DNA of 64,000 nucleotides. Source: JBFXAF01 sp050184585 (lineage in GTDB: Bacteria > Pseudomonadota > Alphaproteobacteria > Rhizobiales > Rhizobiaceae). Where the stretch lies: NCBI GenBank assembly GCA_050184585.1, contig JBFXAF010000009.1, forward strand, positions 1 to 64,000, in the 5' to 3' direction. A model generated the notes under the pieces. That model was given only the letters and a program-made list of their open reading frames with translations, did no database searches and was not told the origin of the DNA. Both the position numbers and the translations under genes were made by a program. This document shows positions 1-8,651 of the stretch, piece after piece; position 1 is the first letter of the stretch, and each line of letters opens with the position of its first letter.

Positions 1-1
1 C

Positions 2-112
2 GCCGAGCGCACCGTCGAGGGCCTGTGGACCGCCGTCGGACGCATCATCGATCTGTTCACGCCCGCAGAATGCCGAAACTTCTTCAAGGCCGCCGGATAC
101 GATGCAACGTGA
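2..112 (+). pseudogene. IS630-family transposase, 3' end only
   Basis: The reading frame open from the window edge gives about 36 residues ending in PAECRNFFKAAGYDAT and a TGA stop. This closely resembles the extreme C-terminus of IS630-family DDE transposases, which usually end in a PxECxNYFxxAGY-like motif. Only the tail is visible, so I cannot say whether the full gene lies to the left or the copy is broken. The terminal inverted repeat of the element should lie within the next hundred bases, but I could not pick it out. Identification rests on remembered family resemblance. Confidence 0.6.
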
Positions 113-226
113 TCGGATTCCGCTCTAGCTTGCCGATCGCCTCGTGGTTCGTGACGATATTGTCGAAGTTGCGCATGATTCCCAAATGTATGAGCCGCCT
201 GCGGCTTGCGCTAGGAGGGGCTCACA

Positions 227-718
227 GTGGTGACATTTCTTACTATCCTTTCATTGACGCTTGGATTTCTGGGATCCGTAGCGGCGCTTCTACCTTGGCA
301 CGACTTGTTGTGCCGATTCAGACTCCGTTGGGCGAAAGGTATGATGAAAGATACCCTAAAGCTGGTAGACAGGGCTGAGGTAGATGTAGAAAGAGCCCTC
401 AAAGGAAAAATTATCGCGAACAACGATTACCTAGTAGGGAAATTGTGGGGCATTCTGTTTGCGCATGGAGTTCATCATAAGACAGTAGATGCTTCTCATG
501 CAGCATATAGGTCGAGCCTAGGACTGCAGGCATACTCACTACGGGACCAATTTGGCTCACTCAGTCGGCCAAGAATTTTTAACAGCTTTTACCAAATATT
601 TGCTGAATTCGACAGACAACTAGTTGAAAGCGAACCGCGCGACCTGCGGATACTCGCGTTCTGGCTGTACGCCGCCGCACTCGCTTCCGCGCTTTCTGCG
701 TTTCTTCTACAGAGCTAA
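227..718 (+). CDS. Hypothetical protein with a terminal membrane helix at each end
   Basis: A 163-residue protein of no family I recognise. Residues about 3-24 form an N-terminal hydrophobic helix (FLTILSLTLGFLGSVAALL). The middle is soluble and charged, and residues about 143-161 form a second hydrophobic stretch. Start: GTG GTG ACA follows a strong Shine-Dalgarno (AGGAGGGG at 213-220), which makes the first GTG convincing. Base composition is visibly more AT-rich than the iol genes beside it, and the gene follows an IS630 remnant, so it is probably horizontally acquired cargo. The function is unknown. Confidence 0.55.
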   Translation: MVTFLTILSLTLGFLGSVAALLPWHDLLCRFRLRWAKGMMKDTLKLVDRAEVDVERALKGKIIANNDYLVGKLWGILFAHGVHHKTVDASHAAYRSSLGLQAYSLRDQFGSLSRPRIFNSFYQIFAEFDRQLVESEPRDLRILAFWLYAAALASALSAFLLQS

Positions 719-819
719 GCCCGGTTGATTCCGTCACAATGTTCCAACCTTATCTACCAGCCTTGATTATATTGAGATAATCCAGAGTTCAATCCTCTCT
801 CGCAGCACCATCCGGCCCA

Positions 820-1635
820 TCACGCCTGCTTCAACATCCATGCGTGTTCCGGCGCGTTGTAGAACTTCCACGTCCGCACCGGCCCGGCCATCACGTTGAG
901 GTAGTAGAGATCGTAGCCGTGGCAGGCGGCGCAGGGGTGGTAGCCCTTGGGCACCAGCACCACGTCGCCGTCCGACACCGCCATCGTCTCGTCCAGTGCG
1001 CGCACGCCGGCCGCGTCGGCGTCGGTATAGACGCGCTGGAAGGCGAAACCCTGCGGCGGGTTGAGCCGGTGGTAGTAGGTTTCTTCCAGATAGGATTCGC
1101 GCGGCAGGTCGTCCCGGTCATGCTTGTGCGGCGGATAGCTCGACGTGTGGCCGCCCGGCGTAATGACCTCCACCACCAGCAGCGAGTCCGCCGGCTCGTT
1201 TTCCGGCAGGATGTTGGTGACGTAGCGGGTGTTGGTGCCCTTTCCGCGCGTCTCCTGGCCGACTGAATCCGGCCCGATCAGCCGCGCCGGAAGGCCGCCG
1301 CCGAGGCTGGGCGCCGAGCAGACCGCGAGTTCGACCGGCGTCGTCGCCTCGACCGACCAGCGGGAATCCCCCGGCACGTAGACGGACCAGGGCTTGCCCT
1401 CGAAGGGCGACATGCGGCCGCCGATCTCGCCGAAGTCCTTGCCGTCGGCCGAGACCTTCGCCTTGCCGGTGATCAGCACGAGGCAGACCTCGCGGTTCCC
1501 CGTCGTGGCCGCCGCGACCTTGCCGGGCGCCAGCCGGTGCAGCTCGAAGCCGACATATATCCAGCCGGCGCTCTCGGGCGTCACGTTGACCACGCGGCCG
1601 GCATCGCCCTGTTGCTTCACCAGCAGTTTCGACAT
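820..1635 (-). CDS. iolB: 5-deoxy-glucuronate isomerase
   Basis: A 271-residue protein matching IolB (KduI/IolB cupin family), which converts 5-deoxy-D-glucuronate to 5-dehydro-2-deoxy-D-gluconate in myo-inositol breakdown. The second cupin half carries the metal-site residues in PPHKHDRDDLPRESYLEETY and GYHPCAACHGYDLYYLNVM. The ATG at 1635 was chosen over an open upstream extension because it begins MSKLLVKQQ, gives the usual family length, and overlaps the stop of the upstream small gene by one base (TGATG). It is the last gene of the minus-strand iol cluster. The methylmalonate-semialdehyde dehydrogenase step (IolA) is not in this window. Confidence 0.93.
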   Translation of the reverse strand: MSKLLVKQQGDAGRVVNVTPESAGWIYVGFELHRLAPGKVAAATTGNREVCLVLITGKAKVSADGKDFGEIGGRMSPFEGKPWSVYVPGDSRWSVEATTPVELAVCSAPSLGGGLPARLIGPDSVGQETRGKGTNTRYVTNILPENEPADSLLVVEVITPGGHTSSYPPHKHDRDDLPRESYLEETYYHRLNPPQGFAFQRVYTDADAAGVRALDETMAVSDGDVVLVPKGYHPCAACHGYDLYYLNVMAGPVRTWKFYNAPEHAWMLKQA

Positions 1636-1844
1636 CAGCGCGGTTCCTCGTCCTTGGCCGGCGCGGCGGAGGGCTTGTATTCGATCAGATAGAGCCATGT
1701 TCCGTAGGCGGTCATGCCGCCCGCCACCGCCGCCCAGCCGGTCGCGCCGTTGTAAAGCTCGAAGGCGCACCAGGCCGCGCAGAAGGCGACCAGTGCCAGC
1801 CGCCGCCACAGCGGATCGAGAAACGTGCTACCCTGTACGGCCAT
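1635..1844 (-). CDS. Small two-helix membrane protein in the iol operon
   Basis: A 69-residue protein starting MAVQGSTFLDPLWRR. Two hydrophobic stretches (residues about 16-31 and 35-55) suggest a membrane hairpin, followed by a short charged tail rich in K, E and P. Its stop overlaps the iolB start by one base and it starts 20 bp after the iolE stop, so it is almost certainly co-transcribed and translationally coupled with iolB. I know no function for it. It is not one of the recognised iol enzymes; a membrane-associated helper of inositol catabolism is only a guess from position. Confidence 0.7.
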   Translation of the reverse strand: MAVQGSTFLDPLWRRLALVAFCAAWCAFELYNGATGWAAVAGGMTAYGTWLYLIEYKPSAAPAKDEEPR

Positions 1845-1864
1845 GGCCTCGCACCTCGCTTGTG

Positions 1865-2779
1865 TCAGGCCGGGAAACCCTGCGTCTCCACCGTATAGCC
1901 TGCGGCCGTCATCACCCGCATCAGCTCCTTATGACCGATCTCGGCCATCTTCAGCGGCGGGTTCTTCCTCGGGTCTTGCTCGGCTTCGACGACGAACCAG
2001 CCCTCATAGCCGTGATCGGCGAAGCGCTGGACGATCGCGCCGAAGTCGAGAGAACCGTCGCCGGGCACCGTGAATGCGCCGAGCGCCACCGCGTCGAGGA
2101 AGGACTGCCTGGTGCGGTCGAGCCTGTCGATCACGTCCATGCGCACATCCTTGACGTGGACGTGGCTGATGCGGGCGTGGTGCCTGTCGATCGCGGCAAG
2201 CACGTCGCCGCCGGCGAAAGCCATGTGGCCTGCGTCGAAGAGCAGGGGGATGCCCGGGCCGGAATGGTTCATGAAGGAGTCCAGCTCGGCTTCGGTCTCG
2301 ACCACGGCCGCCATGTGGTGATGGTAGGAGAGCGGCATGCCCTGGCCGACGCACCATTCGCCGAATTCCGTGACGCGCCGCGCGTAGGCCTTCATCTCGT
2401 CAGCCGACAGCTTCGGTTTGGTGGCCAGGGGCTTCGAGCGGTCGCCCTGGATCGAACGTCCGACCTCGCCATAGACGATGCAGGGAGCGTCCACCGCCTT
2501 GAACAGGTCGATCATCGGCTGGATGCGATCCTTGTTCGCGGCCATGTCCCCGTCGACCAGCGTGCCGGAGAACCAGCCGCCGCAGAGCGTGACGTCGGCC
2601 GCTCGCAGGATGGGCAGCATGACCGCCGGATCGCGCGGAAAACGGCGGCCCATTTCCATGCCGGTGAAACCGGCCGATCGCGACTGGCGCAGGCATTCCT
2701 CCAGCGAGACGTCGTCGGAGAGTTCCGCGAGGTCGTCGTTCCACCATGCGATGGGCGACATGCCGAGCTTTGCTTTCAC
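1865..2779 (-). CDS. iolE: myo-inosose-2 dehydratase
   Basis: A 304-residue TIM-barrel protein of the xylose-isomerase/AP-endonuclease-2 fold. It matches IolE, which dehydrates 2-keto-myo-inositol to 3D-(3,5/4)-trihydroxycyclohexane-1,2-dione. Visible metal and substrate motifs are YGEVG, SYHHHM, LLFDAGHM, HVHVKDVR and FVVEAEQD, in the family order. Length is normal. It lies 31 bp downstream of iolD on the same strand and feeds its product to that enzyme. Confidence 0.94.
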   Translation of the reverse strand: MKAKLGMSPIAWWNDDLAELSDDVSLEECLRQSRSAGFTGMEMGRRFPRDPAVMLPILRAADVTLCGGWFSGTLVDGDMAANKDRIQPMIDLFKAVDAPCIVYGEVGRSIQGDRSKPLATKPKLSADEMKAYARRVTEFGEWCVGQGMPLSYHHHMAAVVETEAELDSFMNHSGPGIPLLFDAGHMAFAGGDVLAAIDRHHARISHVHVKDVRMDVIDRLDRTRQSFLDAVALGAFTVPGDGSLDFGAIVQRFADHGYEGWFVVEAEQDPRKNPPLKMAEIGHKELMRVMTAAGYTVETQGFPA

Positions 2780-2810
2780 TTCACCTCTCCAATGGTCGGT
2801 GGCGTCCCGA

Positions 2811-4664
2811 TCAGTCCCCGACCCGCTGCAACTTCACGGCATCCTGATAGGCCTTGCGCGCGGCTTTGACCTGCTTGCGTGAACTGACTTCCGGCACGGC
2901 CACGTCCCACCAGTGGCCGCCGGCGTCGGTCGAGATCAGAGGATCGGTCTCGATGACGATGACGGTCGAGCGGTCGTTGCCTGTTGCCTTCTTCAGTTCG
3001 GACTCCAGCTCGGCGATCGAGCGCGCGGTGACTGCGATCGCGCCGAGACTTTCCGCATGCGCCCGGAAGTCGATGTCGGGCAGCGTCTCGTGCAGCGTGT
3101 CGCGCAAGAGGTTGTTGAAGTTCGCCCCGCCGGTGGCCATCTGCAGCCGGTTGATGCAGCCATAGCCGCGATTGTCGAGCAGCACCACGGTGAGCTTCAG
3201 CCCGAGCATGACCGAAGTCGCCAGCTCGGAGTTGAGCATCAGGTAGGACCCGTCGCCGACCATGACGACGACCTCCTCGTCCGGCTTCGCCATTTTCACG
3301 CCGAGCCCGCCGGCGATCTCGTATCCCATGGTCGAATAGCCGTATTCGCCGTGATAGGAGCCCGGGGCGCCTGCCTGCCAGAGCTTGTGGAGTTCGCCGG
3401 GCAGCCCGCCCGCCGCGTTGAGCAGCGTCACGCCGGAACCCATCGCGCGCTGCACCGCGCCGATCACCTGCGCGTCGGACGGCAGTGCGGCGTTTGTCGC
3501 CTTGGTGACCGCGTCGGCGGCCTTCATCCACTCCGTCTTTCCGGCCTTCGCCGCCTTCATCCACGCGGTCGGCGCGGCCCAGCCGGCAATCGCCGCCGAA
3601 AGTTCCTTCAACCCCTCACGCGCGTCCGCGACCAGTGACGCGGACCGGTGCTTGCCCGCATCGAAGGGCTGCACGTTGAGCGCCACGATCGCCTTGCTTT
3701 CGTTCTTGAACAACGCCCAGGACCCGGTGGTGAAGTCCTGCAACCGCGTGCCCACGGCCAGGACCAGATCGGCCTGCTCGGCCAGCCCGTTGGCGGCCGA
3801 CGTTCCGGTGACGCCGACCGAGCCCATGTTGAGCGCATGGTCGTGGGGCAGGGAGGACTTGCCGCCCTGCGTCTCGCAGACCGGGACGCCCGCCGTCTCG
3901 GCGAACTTCGCCAGCGCCTCCGACGCGCCGGAATAGAGTACGCCGCCGCCGGCGATGATCAGCGGCTTCTTCGCCTTGCGCAGGAGATCGGCCGCGCGTT
4001 TCAGTTCGGCGAGGTCGGGCCGCGGCCGGCGCGGCGTCCACACACGTATCCGGAAGAAGCTCTCCGGATAATCCCAGGCCTCGGCCTGCACGTCCTGGCA
4101 GAGCGAAAGCGTCACCGGTCCGCACTCGGCCGGATCGGTCAGCACCTGCATGGCGCGCTGGAGCGCCGGCACGATCTGCTCCGGACGGGTGATGCGGTCG
4201 AAGTAGCGCGACACAGGTCGGAAGCAGTCGTTCACGGAGGCCGTGCCGTCGCCGAAATTCTCGATCTGCTGGAGCACGGGGTCGGGGATGCGGTTGGCGA
4301 AGATGTCGCCCGGCAGGAGCAGCACAGGCAGGCGGTTGACATGGGCAAGCGCGGCGGCCGTCAGCATGTTGGTGGCGCCCGGGCCGATCGAGCTGGTGGC
4401 GACCATCATGCGGCGGCGGAAGTTTGCCTTGGCATAGGCGATTGCCGCATGCGCCATGCCCTGCTCGTTATGGGCGCGGAAGGTCGGCAGCCGGTCGCGC
4501 ACCTCGTAGAGCGCCTCGCCGACCGCCGCCACGTTGCCGTGGCCGAAGATCGCCCAGACGCCGCCGAAGATCGGCAGCCTCTCGCCATCGATCTCTGTCA
4601 TCTGTGCCGCCAGGAACCGCGTCAGCGCCTGCGCCATCGTCAGGCGGATTGTCTTCGTCGCCAT
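2811..4664 (-). CDS. iolD: 3D-(3,5/4)-trihydroxycyclohexane-1,2-dione acylhydrolase (ThDP-dependent)
   Basis: A 617-residue thiamine-diphosphate enzyme. It opens the cyclohexane-dione ring to 5-deoxy-D-glucuronate. The N-terminal domain carries the catalytic glutamate in RAHNEQGMAHAA. The C-terminal pyrimidine/PP domain carries the ThDP-Mg motif VVMVGDGSYLMLNSE, with the second metal ligand further along in DNRGYGC. Length is standard for IolD. It begins 10 bp after the iolC stop, so the two are in one transcript. Confidence 0.95.
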   Translation of the reverse strand: MATKTIRLTMAQALTRFLAAQMTEIDGERLPIFGGVWAIFGHGNVAAVGEALYEVRDRLPTFRAHNEQGMAHAAIAYAKANFRRRMMVATSSIGPGATNMLTAAALAHVNRLPVLLLPGDIFANRIPDPVLQQIENFGDGTASVNDCFRPVSRYFDRITRPEQIVPALQRAMQVLTDPAECGPVTLSLCQDVQAEAWDYPESFFRIRVWTPRRPRPDLAELKRAADLLRKAKKPLIIAGGGVLYSGASEALAKFAETAGVPVCETQGGKSSLPHDHALNMGSVGVTGTSAANGLAEQADLVLAVGTRLQDFTTGSWALFKNESKAIVALNVQPFDAGKHRSASLVADAREGLKELSAAIAGWAAPTAWMKAAKAGKTEWMKAADAVTKATNAALPSDAQVIGAVQRAMGSGVTLLNAAGGLPGELHKLWQAGAPGSYHGEYGYSTMGYEIAGGLGVKMAKPDEEVVVMVGDGSYLMLNSELATSVMLGLKLTVVLLDNRGYGCINRLQMATGGANFNNLLRDTLHETLPDIDFRAHAESLGAIAVTARSIAELESELKKATGNDRSTVIVIETDPLISTDAGGHWWDVAVPEVSSRKQVKAARKAYQDAVKLQRVGD

Positions 4665-4674
4665 CTCTGCCTCC

Positions 4675-6606
4675 CTACGCCGCCTTGTTCTTGCGCGTGG
4701 CCAGCCACGCCTCGGTCAGCCGCTCGTACCGCGCCGCCATGTCGGCAATGGCCTGCTCGTCGCCGATCCTCCCGGCCGTCCACGCCTCGGCGGCGCCCAT
4801 GAAGATGGTGCGGCCGACCGCGAACCCCTTGACGATATCCGTTCCCGCCGTCGCCGCGAAGGCCGCGGCGAGGTCCTGCTCCGGCGCTTCGAGTCCCAGC
4901 AGCACGACGCCCCGGCACCAAGGGTCGTTCTCCGCGATCGTCTTCTCGATCGCCCCCCAGGCAGTGGCCGAAGCCTGCGGCTCCAGTTTCCACCAGTCGG
5001 GCTTGATGCCGAGCGCGTAGAGTTCGGTCAGCGCGCGCGGGATCGTATCGTCGGTCATCGGCCCATGCTTGCCGGCGATGATCTCGATCAGCAGTTCGCG
5101 CCCCACCTTCCGCGAGGCTTCGAAGAGCGTCCGCAGCTTCTGCTGCTGCTCGGCCTTCAGTTCGGCCGGATCGTCGGGATGGTAGAAACACAGGCACTTG
5201 ATGGTGTGATCGACCGGCCACTCGGCCAGTTGAGAGCCGATGTCCTGGCCGAACTCGAAGCGCAGCGGCCGCGAGCCCGGCAGTTCCACCGGCCGTCCGA
5301 GCCAGGCGAAGGGATGCCTCGCGAATTCGGACAGCGCATCGCGGCCGTGCTTCTCGTCGATCAGCATGCCGTAGCCGTCGCGGCCGGCCGCGACCTGCGC
5401 CGCCGCCTTCACCGCCAGCACCTTGAACGCCGCGATCTTTTCGTCGGGCGCGCCGGCCTTGCGCGCCATCTCTTCCAGTTGAAGCCGGTGGTCGACTGCG
5501 AAGGCCATCACCTGCGGAATCCTGCGCCGTCGAGTGGTGGCCCAGTGGACGTGGTTGATCGCCTCGTCCTTGCGCAGCGCGCGGTGGGCGCTGCCGTGCT
5601 TCAGGAAGAATTGCAGCTCCTCGAAGGTCGGTATCTCGGGCGAGCAGAGCAGCCGCGACACCGCGAAGGCGCCGCAGGCGTTTGCCCAGGTCGCCGCGGT
5701 CGCCAGCGTCTCGCCACCCAGCCAACCGCGCAGGAAGCCGGACATGAAGGCGTCGCCGGCGCCGAGCACGTTGTAGACCTCGATCGGGAAGCCGCGTCCG
5801 ACGATGCCCTTCTCCAGGTCGTCCGCTATCGCGCCTTCATAGACGATGCAGCCCATCGGCCCGCGTTTGAGCACGATCGTCGCCTCGGTCAGCGACCGGA
5901 TGGTCTTCAGCGCCGGCAGGAGTTCGCTCTCGCCCGAGGCGATCAGCACCTCTTCTTCGGTGCCGACGACGAGATCGCAACCGGAGAGCACGCTTTTCAT
6001 GCGCTCCGACACCGCGGCGGAAGCGATGTAGCGGTTGTCGCCGGCCGCATGCCCGGCCAGGCCCCAGAGGTTCGGCCGATAGTCGATGTCGAGCACGACC
6101 TTGCCGCCGGCCTCGTGCATCAGCCGCATCGCCTTGCGCTGCGCGGACTCGGTCGCGGGCCGGGAGAAATGCGTGCCCGTCACCACGAGCGCCCGCGCCG
6201 AGGCGATGAAGCCCGGCTCGACGTCGTCCTCGGTCAGCGCCATGTCGGCGCAGTTCTCGCGGTAGAACAGCAGCGGAAAGCTGTGATCGCTCTCCACCGC
6301 CAGTATGGCGAGCGCCGTCAGGCGCGTCGGGTCGGTGACCATGCCACGTTCCGACACGCCCTCGCGCCGCATCTGCTCGCGGATGAAGCGGCCCATCTGC
6401 TCGTCGCCGACGCGGGTGAGGATCGCGGACTTCAGCCCGAGACGCGCCGTACCGATGGCGATGTTGGCCGGACAGCCGCCGACCGATTTTGCGAAAGTCG
6501 AAACGTCCTCGAGGCGCGAGCCGATCTGCTGGCCGTAGAGATCGACCGAGGAACGCCCCATGGTGATGACGTCGAGCGTCGTCGCGTCAACGCTCGTCAC
6601 TGCCAT
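4675..6606 (-). CDS. iolC: Bifunctional 5-dehydro-2-deoxygluconokinase / DUF2090 aldolase-like fusion
   Basis: A 643-residue two-domain protein. Residues 1 to about 325 are a PfkB-family sugar kinase: substrate motif GGCPANIAIG near residue 43 and the catalytic/anion-hole motif GAGDAF at 282-287. This half phosphorylates 5-dehydro-2-deoxygluconate. The rest is a DUF2090 domain (begins near INHVHWATTRRR). By known family annotation this is a class II-like aldolase half thought to cleave the phosphorylated product to malonate semialdehyde and DHAP. The fusion is common in rhizobia and explains why no separate iolJ is present. A 96-bp gap to the upstream regulator holds a promoter and operator candidate. 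Confidence 0.92.
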   Translation of the reverse strand: MAVTSVDATTLDVITMGRSSVDLYGQQIGSRLEDVSTFAKSVGGCPANIAIGTARLGLKSAILTRVGDEQMGRFIREQMRREGVSERGMVTDPTRLTALAILAVESDHSFPLLFYRENCADMALTEDDVEPGFIASARALVVTGTHFSRPATESAQRKAMRLMHEAGGKVVLDIDYRPNLWGLAGHAAGDNRYIASAAVSERMKSVLSGCDLVVGTEEEVLIASGESELLPALKTIRSLTEATIVLKRGPMGCIVYEGAIADDLEKGIVGRGFPIEVYNVLGAGDAFMSGFLRGWLGGETLATAATWANACGAFAVSRLLCSPEIPTFEELQFFLKHGSAHRALRKDEAINHVHWATTRRRRIPQVMAFAVDHRLQLEEMARKAGAPDEKIAAFKVLAVKAAAQVAAGRDGYGMLIDEKHGRDALSEFARHPFAWLGRPVELPGSRPLRFEFGQDIGSQLAEWPVDHTIKCLCFYHPDDPAELKAEQQQKLRTLFEASRKVGRELLIEIIAGKHGPMTDDTIPRALTELYALGIKPDWWKLEPQASATAWGAIEKTIAENDPWCRGVVLLGLEAPEQDLAAAFAATAGTDIVKGFAVGRTIFMGAAEAWTAGRIGDEQAIADMAARYERLTEAWLATRKNKAA

Positions 6607-6658
6607 CCTCCCTGGCTTGCTCGCTGGCGCGCACGCCGGGCGTTCTGCGCAGGTGATG

Positions 6659-6686
6659 ATGAAACAGAAATTCCAAAATTCGTCAA
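6659..6686 (-). promoter_or_regulatory. Candidate iolC promoter with IolR-like operator
   Basis: Read on the minus strand: -35 TTGACG (6686-6681), a 16-bp spacer, and -10 TTTCAT (6664-6659). Inside lies GGAA-TTTCTG-TTTC, one mismatch from the GGAA-N6-TTCC motif reported for the rhizobial inositol repressor IolR. A second inverted pair, GGAAT and ATTCC, lies at 6690-6709. This would allow iolCDE-B to be transcribed separately from the upstream idhA unit. Both the promoter and operator calls are by eye. Confidence 0.45.
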
Positions 6687-6702
6687 TACGGAATGCATGT
6701 TC

Positions 6703-7530
6703 TTATTCCGATCGTCGTCTTTCAGCGACCGCCACCACCAGAGTCATCGCCAGCGCCATGGTCGCCGAAAGCGAGCGGAAGCCCGCGCAATCGGCTTCCG
6801 CGATCTCGAACCATACGCTCGCCGACTGGGCCAGCGGCGAGAACGAACTGTCGGTGATCGCCACCACCGGCACGTTCTGCAAGGCGAGGTGGCGCGCGGC
6901 GTCGATGGTCTGGGACGCATAGGGCGAGAAGCTGATGGCGATCGCTGCGTCGCGAGGCGTGGCGAAGGCGAGCATCTCGGAATCAAGCCCGGCCGCCGAT
7001 TCGACCAGCTGGTAGCGGATGTTCAGCTTGCCCAGCGCATAGGCGATGGTGCCAGCGACGGGCGACGACCGTCGCCGCGCCAGGACATAGATCGTCTCTG
7101 CATCCGCCAGCGTCTCGACCGCGCCTTCGAGCAGCGCGTCGTCGAGCGTGCGCGCCATGGCGTCGAGCGACTTGGTCGACGCGGCGACGAAGCCGTCGAG
7201 GATCGCCCGGTTCTGCGTCGCGCCCGGTCCGTCGCCGCGCAGCGCTTTCAGCCTTTCCTCGTAGCTCAGCGTGCGCTCGCGCAGCCTCTCGCGAAACACG
7301 GTCTGCAGGCTGGTGAACCCGTCGAAACCCAGATGCTGGGCGAAGCGGATCAGCGTGGAGGGTTGCACGCCTGCGGAGGCCGCGATGCTGGCGGCGGTGC
7401 CGAAGGCGATCTCGTCGGGGTTGTCCAGCGCATAGGCCGCGACCTGCGCGATCCGCTTCGGCAGCGCGTCGCGCTGGCTGAGGATGAGGGTCCGCAGCCC
7501 GTCGAAATCGCCCGGCGGCGCGGCGTTCAT
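6703..7530 (-). CDS. iolR: MurR/RpiR-family transcriptional regulator, probable inositol repressor
   Basis: A 275-residue protein with an N-terminal RpiR-type helix-turn-helix (residues about 15-85, including GTAASIAASAGVQPSTLIRFAQ) and a C-terminal SIS sugar-phosphate-binding domain (about 120-265, with LARRRSSPVAGTIAYALG). In rhizobia the repressor of the iol genes is of this family, and this gene sits inside the locus, 9 bp after the dehydrogenase upstream and just before the iolC promoter. Likely inducer: a phosphorylated iol intermediate. The symbol is assigned by family and position, not by test. Autoregulation is plausible because it is downstream of the idhA operator. Confidence 0.85.
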   Translation of the reverse strand: MNAAPPGDFDGLRTLILSQRDALPKRIAQVAAYALDNPDEIAFGTAASIAASAGVQPSTLIRFAQHLGFDGFTSLQTVFRERLRERTLSYEERLKALRGDGPGATQNRAILDGFVAASTKSLDAMARTLDDALLEGAVETLADAETIYVLARRRSSPVAGTIAYALGKLNIRYQLVESAAGLDSEMLAFATPRDAAIAISFSPYASQTIDAARHLALQNVPVVAITDSSFSPLAQSASVWFEIAEADCAGFRSLSATMALAMTLVVAVAERRRSE

Positions 7531-7539
7531 CGACGCGCC

Positions 7540-8646
7540 CTAACGGACATCGACCCAGCGCCGCTGTTCGGACGAGCGGGCGAGGGCATGCACCGTGCGC
7601 TCGATCTCCAGCCCGTCGTCGAAGTCGATGACATGCGCCTGCTCGCCGGCGATGCTGCGCAGCAGCTCATGGCATTCGATGACCTTGAGCTCGTTGAAGC
7701 CGAGCCCGTGGCCGGCGCCCGGATGGAAGCGGCCGAAGGGCTCGTGCGCCGGTGTGGTCAGGATGGTGCGGAACCCCTGTTCGCTCGCGCGGTCCGACGT
7801 CACGAAGAGCTGTAACTCGTTGAACCGCTCCTGGTCGAAGACGATCGACCCCTTCGAGCCGAAGATCTGGACTTGCAGGCGTCCCTTGCGGCCCCAGGCG
7901 GAGCGGTCGATGGTCAGCACGCCGGTGACCCCGCTGTCCAGCCTGAACAGGGCGCTGGCGATGTCATGGACTTCGACCGGGCGTGGACCGTCGGGCGTCA
8001 TGCGCGTCGGGTACGGCTTGGCCTGTTCGCAGACCACGCTCGCCACCCGGCCGAACAGCATGCTCAGCAGCGACAGCGGGTGCACGCCGAAATCGTCCAG
8101 CGCGCCATAGCCGTTCACCGCCTCGTGCCTCTGCTGGAACGGCGCGTCCGGATCGGCGAGGAAGTCCTCGTCCATCTCCAGCCGCACATGGTTGACCGTG
8201 CCGATCGCGCCCTCGTCCAGCAGTCGCTTGATGTGCCGGATCGCCGGGCTCTGGATATAGTTGTAGCCGAGCACCGCCACGCGGCCCGACTTGCGCGCCG
8301 AGGCGGCCATGGCCTCGGCCTCCTCGAAGCTGGGCGCCATCGGCTTCTCGCACCAGACATGCTTGCCCGCCTCCAGGGCCGCGATCGCCATCTCGCGATG
8401 GTATCGGTTCGGCGTGGTGATCGAGACGACCTGCACGTCGGGGTCCGCGATGACGTTGCGCCAGTCCCCCGAACCCTTCGCGAAATCGAACTCCTTCGCG
8501 CGCTTCGTCGCGAGTTCGTCGGTCGCCTCGCCGAGATGCGCCAGTCTGATTTCTGGCACGTCGCCGAAGACGGTGTGGACGGAGGTCCAGGCAAGTGCGT
8601 GGCACTTGCCCATGAAGCCGGTGCCGATCAGTCCGACGCCGATCAT
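7540..8646 (-). CDS. Gfo/Idh/MocA-family NAD(P)-dependent oxidoreductase
   Basis: A 368-residue protein with the N-terminal Rossmann motif GLIGTGFMGKCH and the family EKP motif in WCEKPMAPSFEEAE; the lysine there is the conserved catalytic-site residue. A C-terminal alpha/beta substrate domain follows (about 130-360). It is a second member of the inositol-dehydrogenase superfamily in this cluster and differs clearly from idhA at 9446-10447. Candidate substrates are scyllo-inositol, another inositol isomer or an inosose, but the sequence does not decide. It lies 5 bp after the SDR and 9 bp before iolR. Confidence 0.85.
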   Translation of the reverse strand: MIGVGLIGTGFMGKCHALAWTSVHTVFGDVPEIRLAHLGEATDELATKRAKEFDFAKGSGDWRNVIADPDVQVVSITTPNRYHREMAIAALEAGKHVWCEKPMAPSFEEAEAMAASARKSGRVAVLGYNYIQSPAIRHIKRLLDEGAIGTVNHVRLEMDEDFLADPDAPFQQRHEAVNGYGALDDFGVHPLSLLSMLFGRVASVVCEQAKPYPTRMTPDGPRPVEVHDIASALFRLDSGVTGVLTIDRSAWGRKGRLQVQIFGSKGSIVFDQERFNELQLFVTSDRASEQGFRTILTTPAHEPFGRFHPGAGHGLGFNELKVIECHELLRSIAGEQAHVIDFDDGLEIERTVHALARSSEQRRWVDVR

Positions 8647-8651
8647 CGCGC

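Noticed and set aside
1394..2869. Long plus-strand open frames opposite the iol genes (up to about 490 residues), and a frame of about 1090 residues at 4534-7815
   Set aside because: They are antisense to clearly identified iol enzymes, are extremely rich in R, H and A, and have no domain. They result from high GC with few stop codons.
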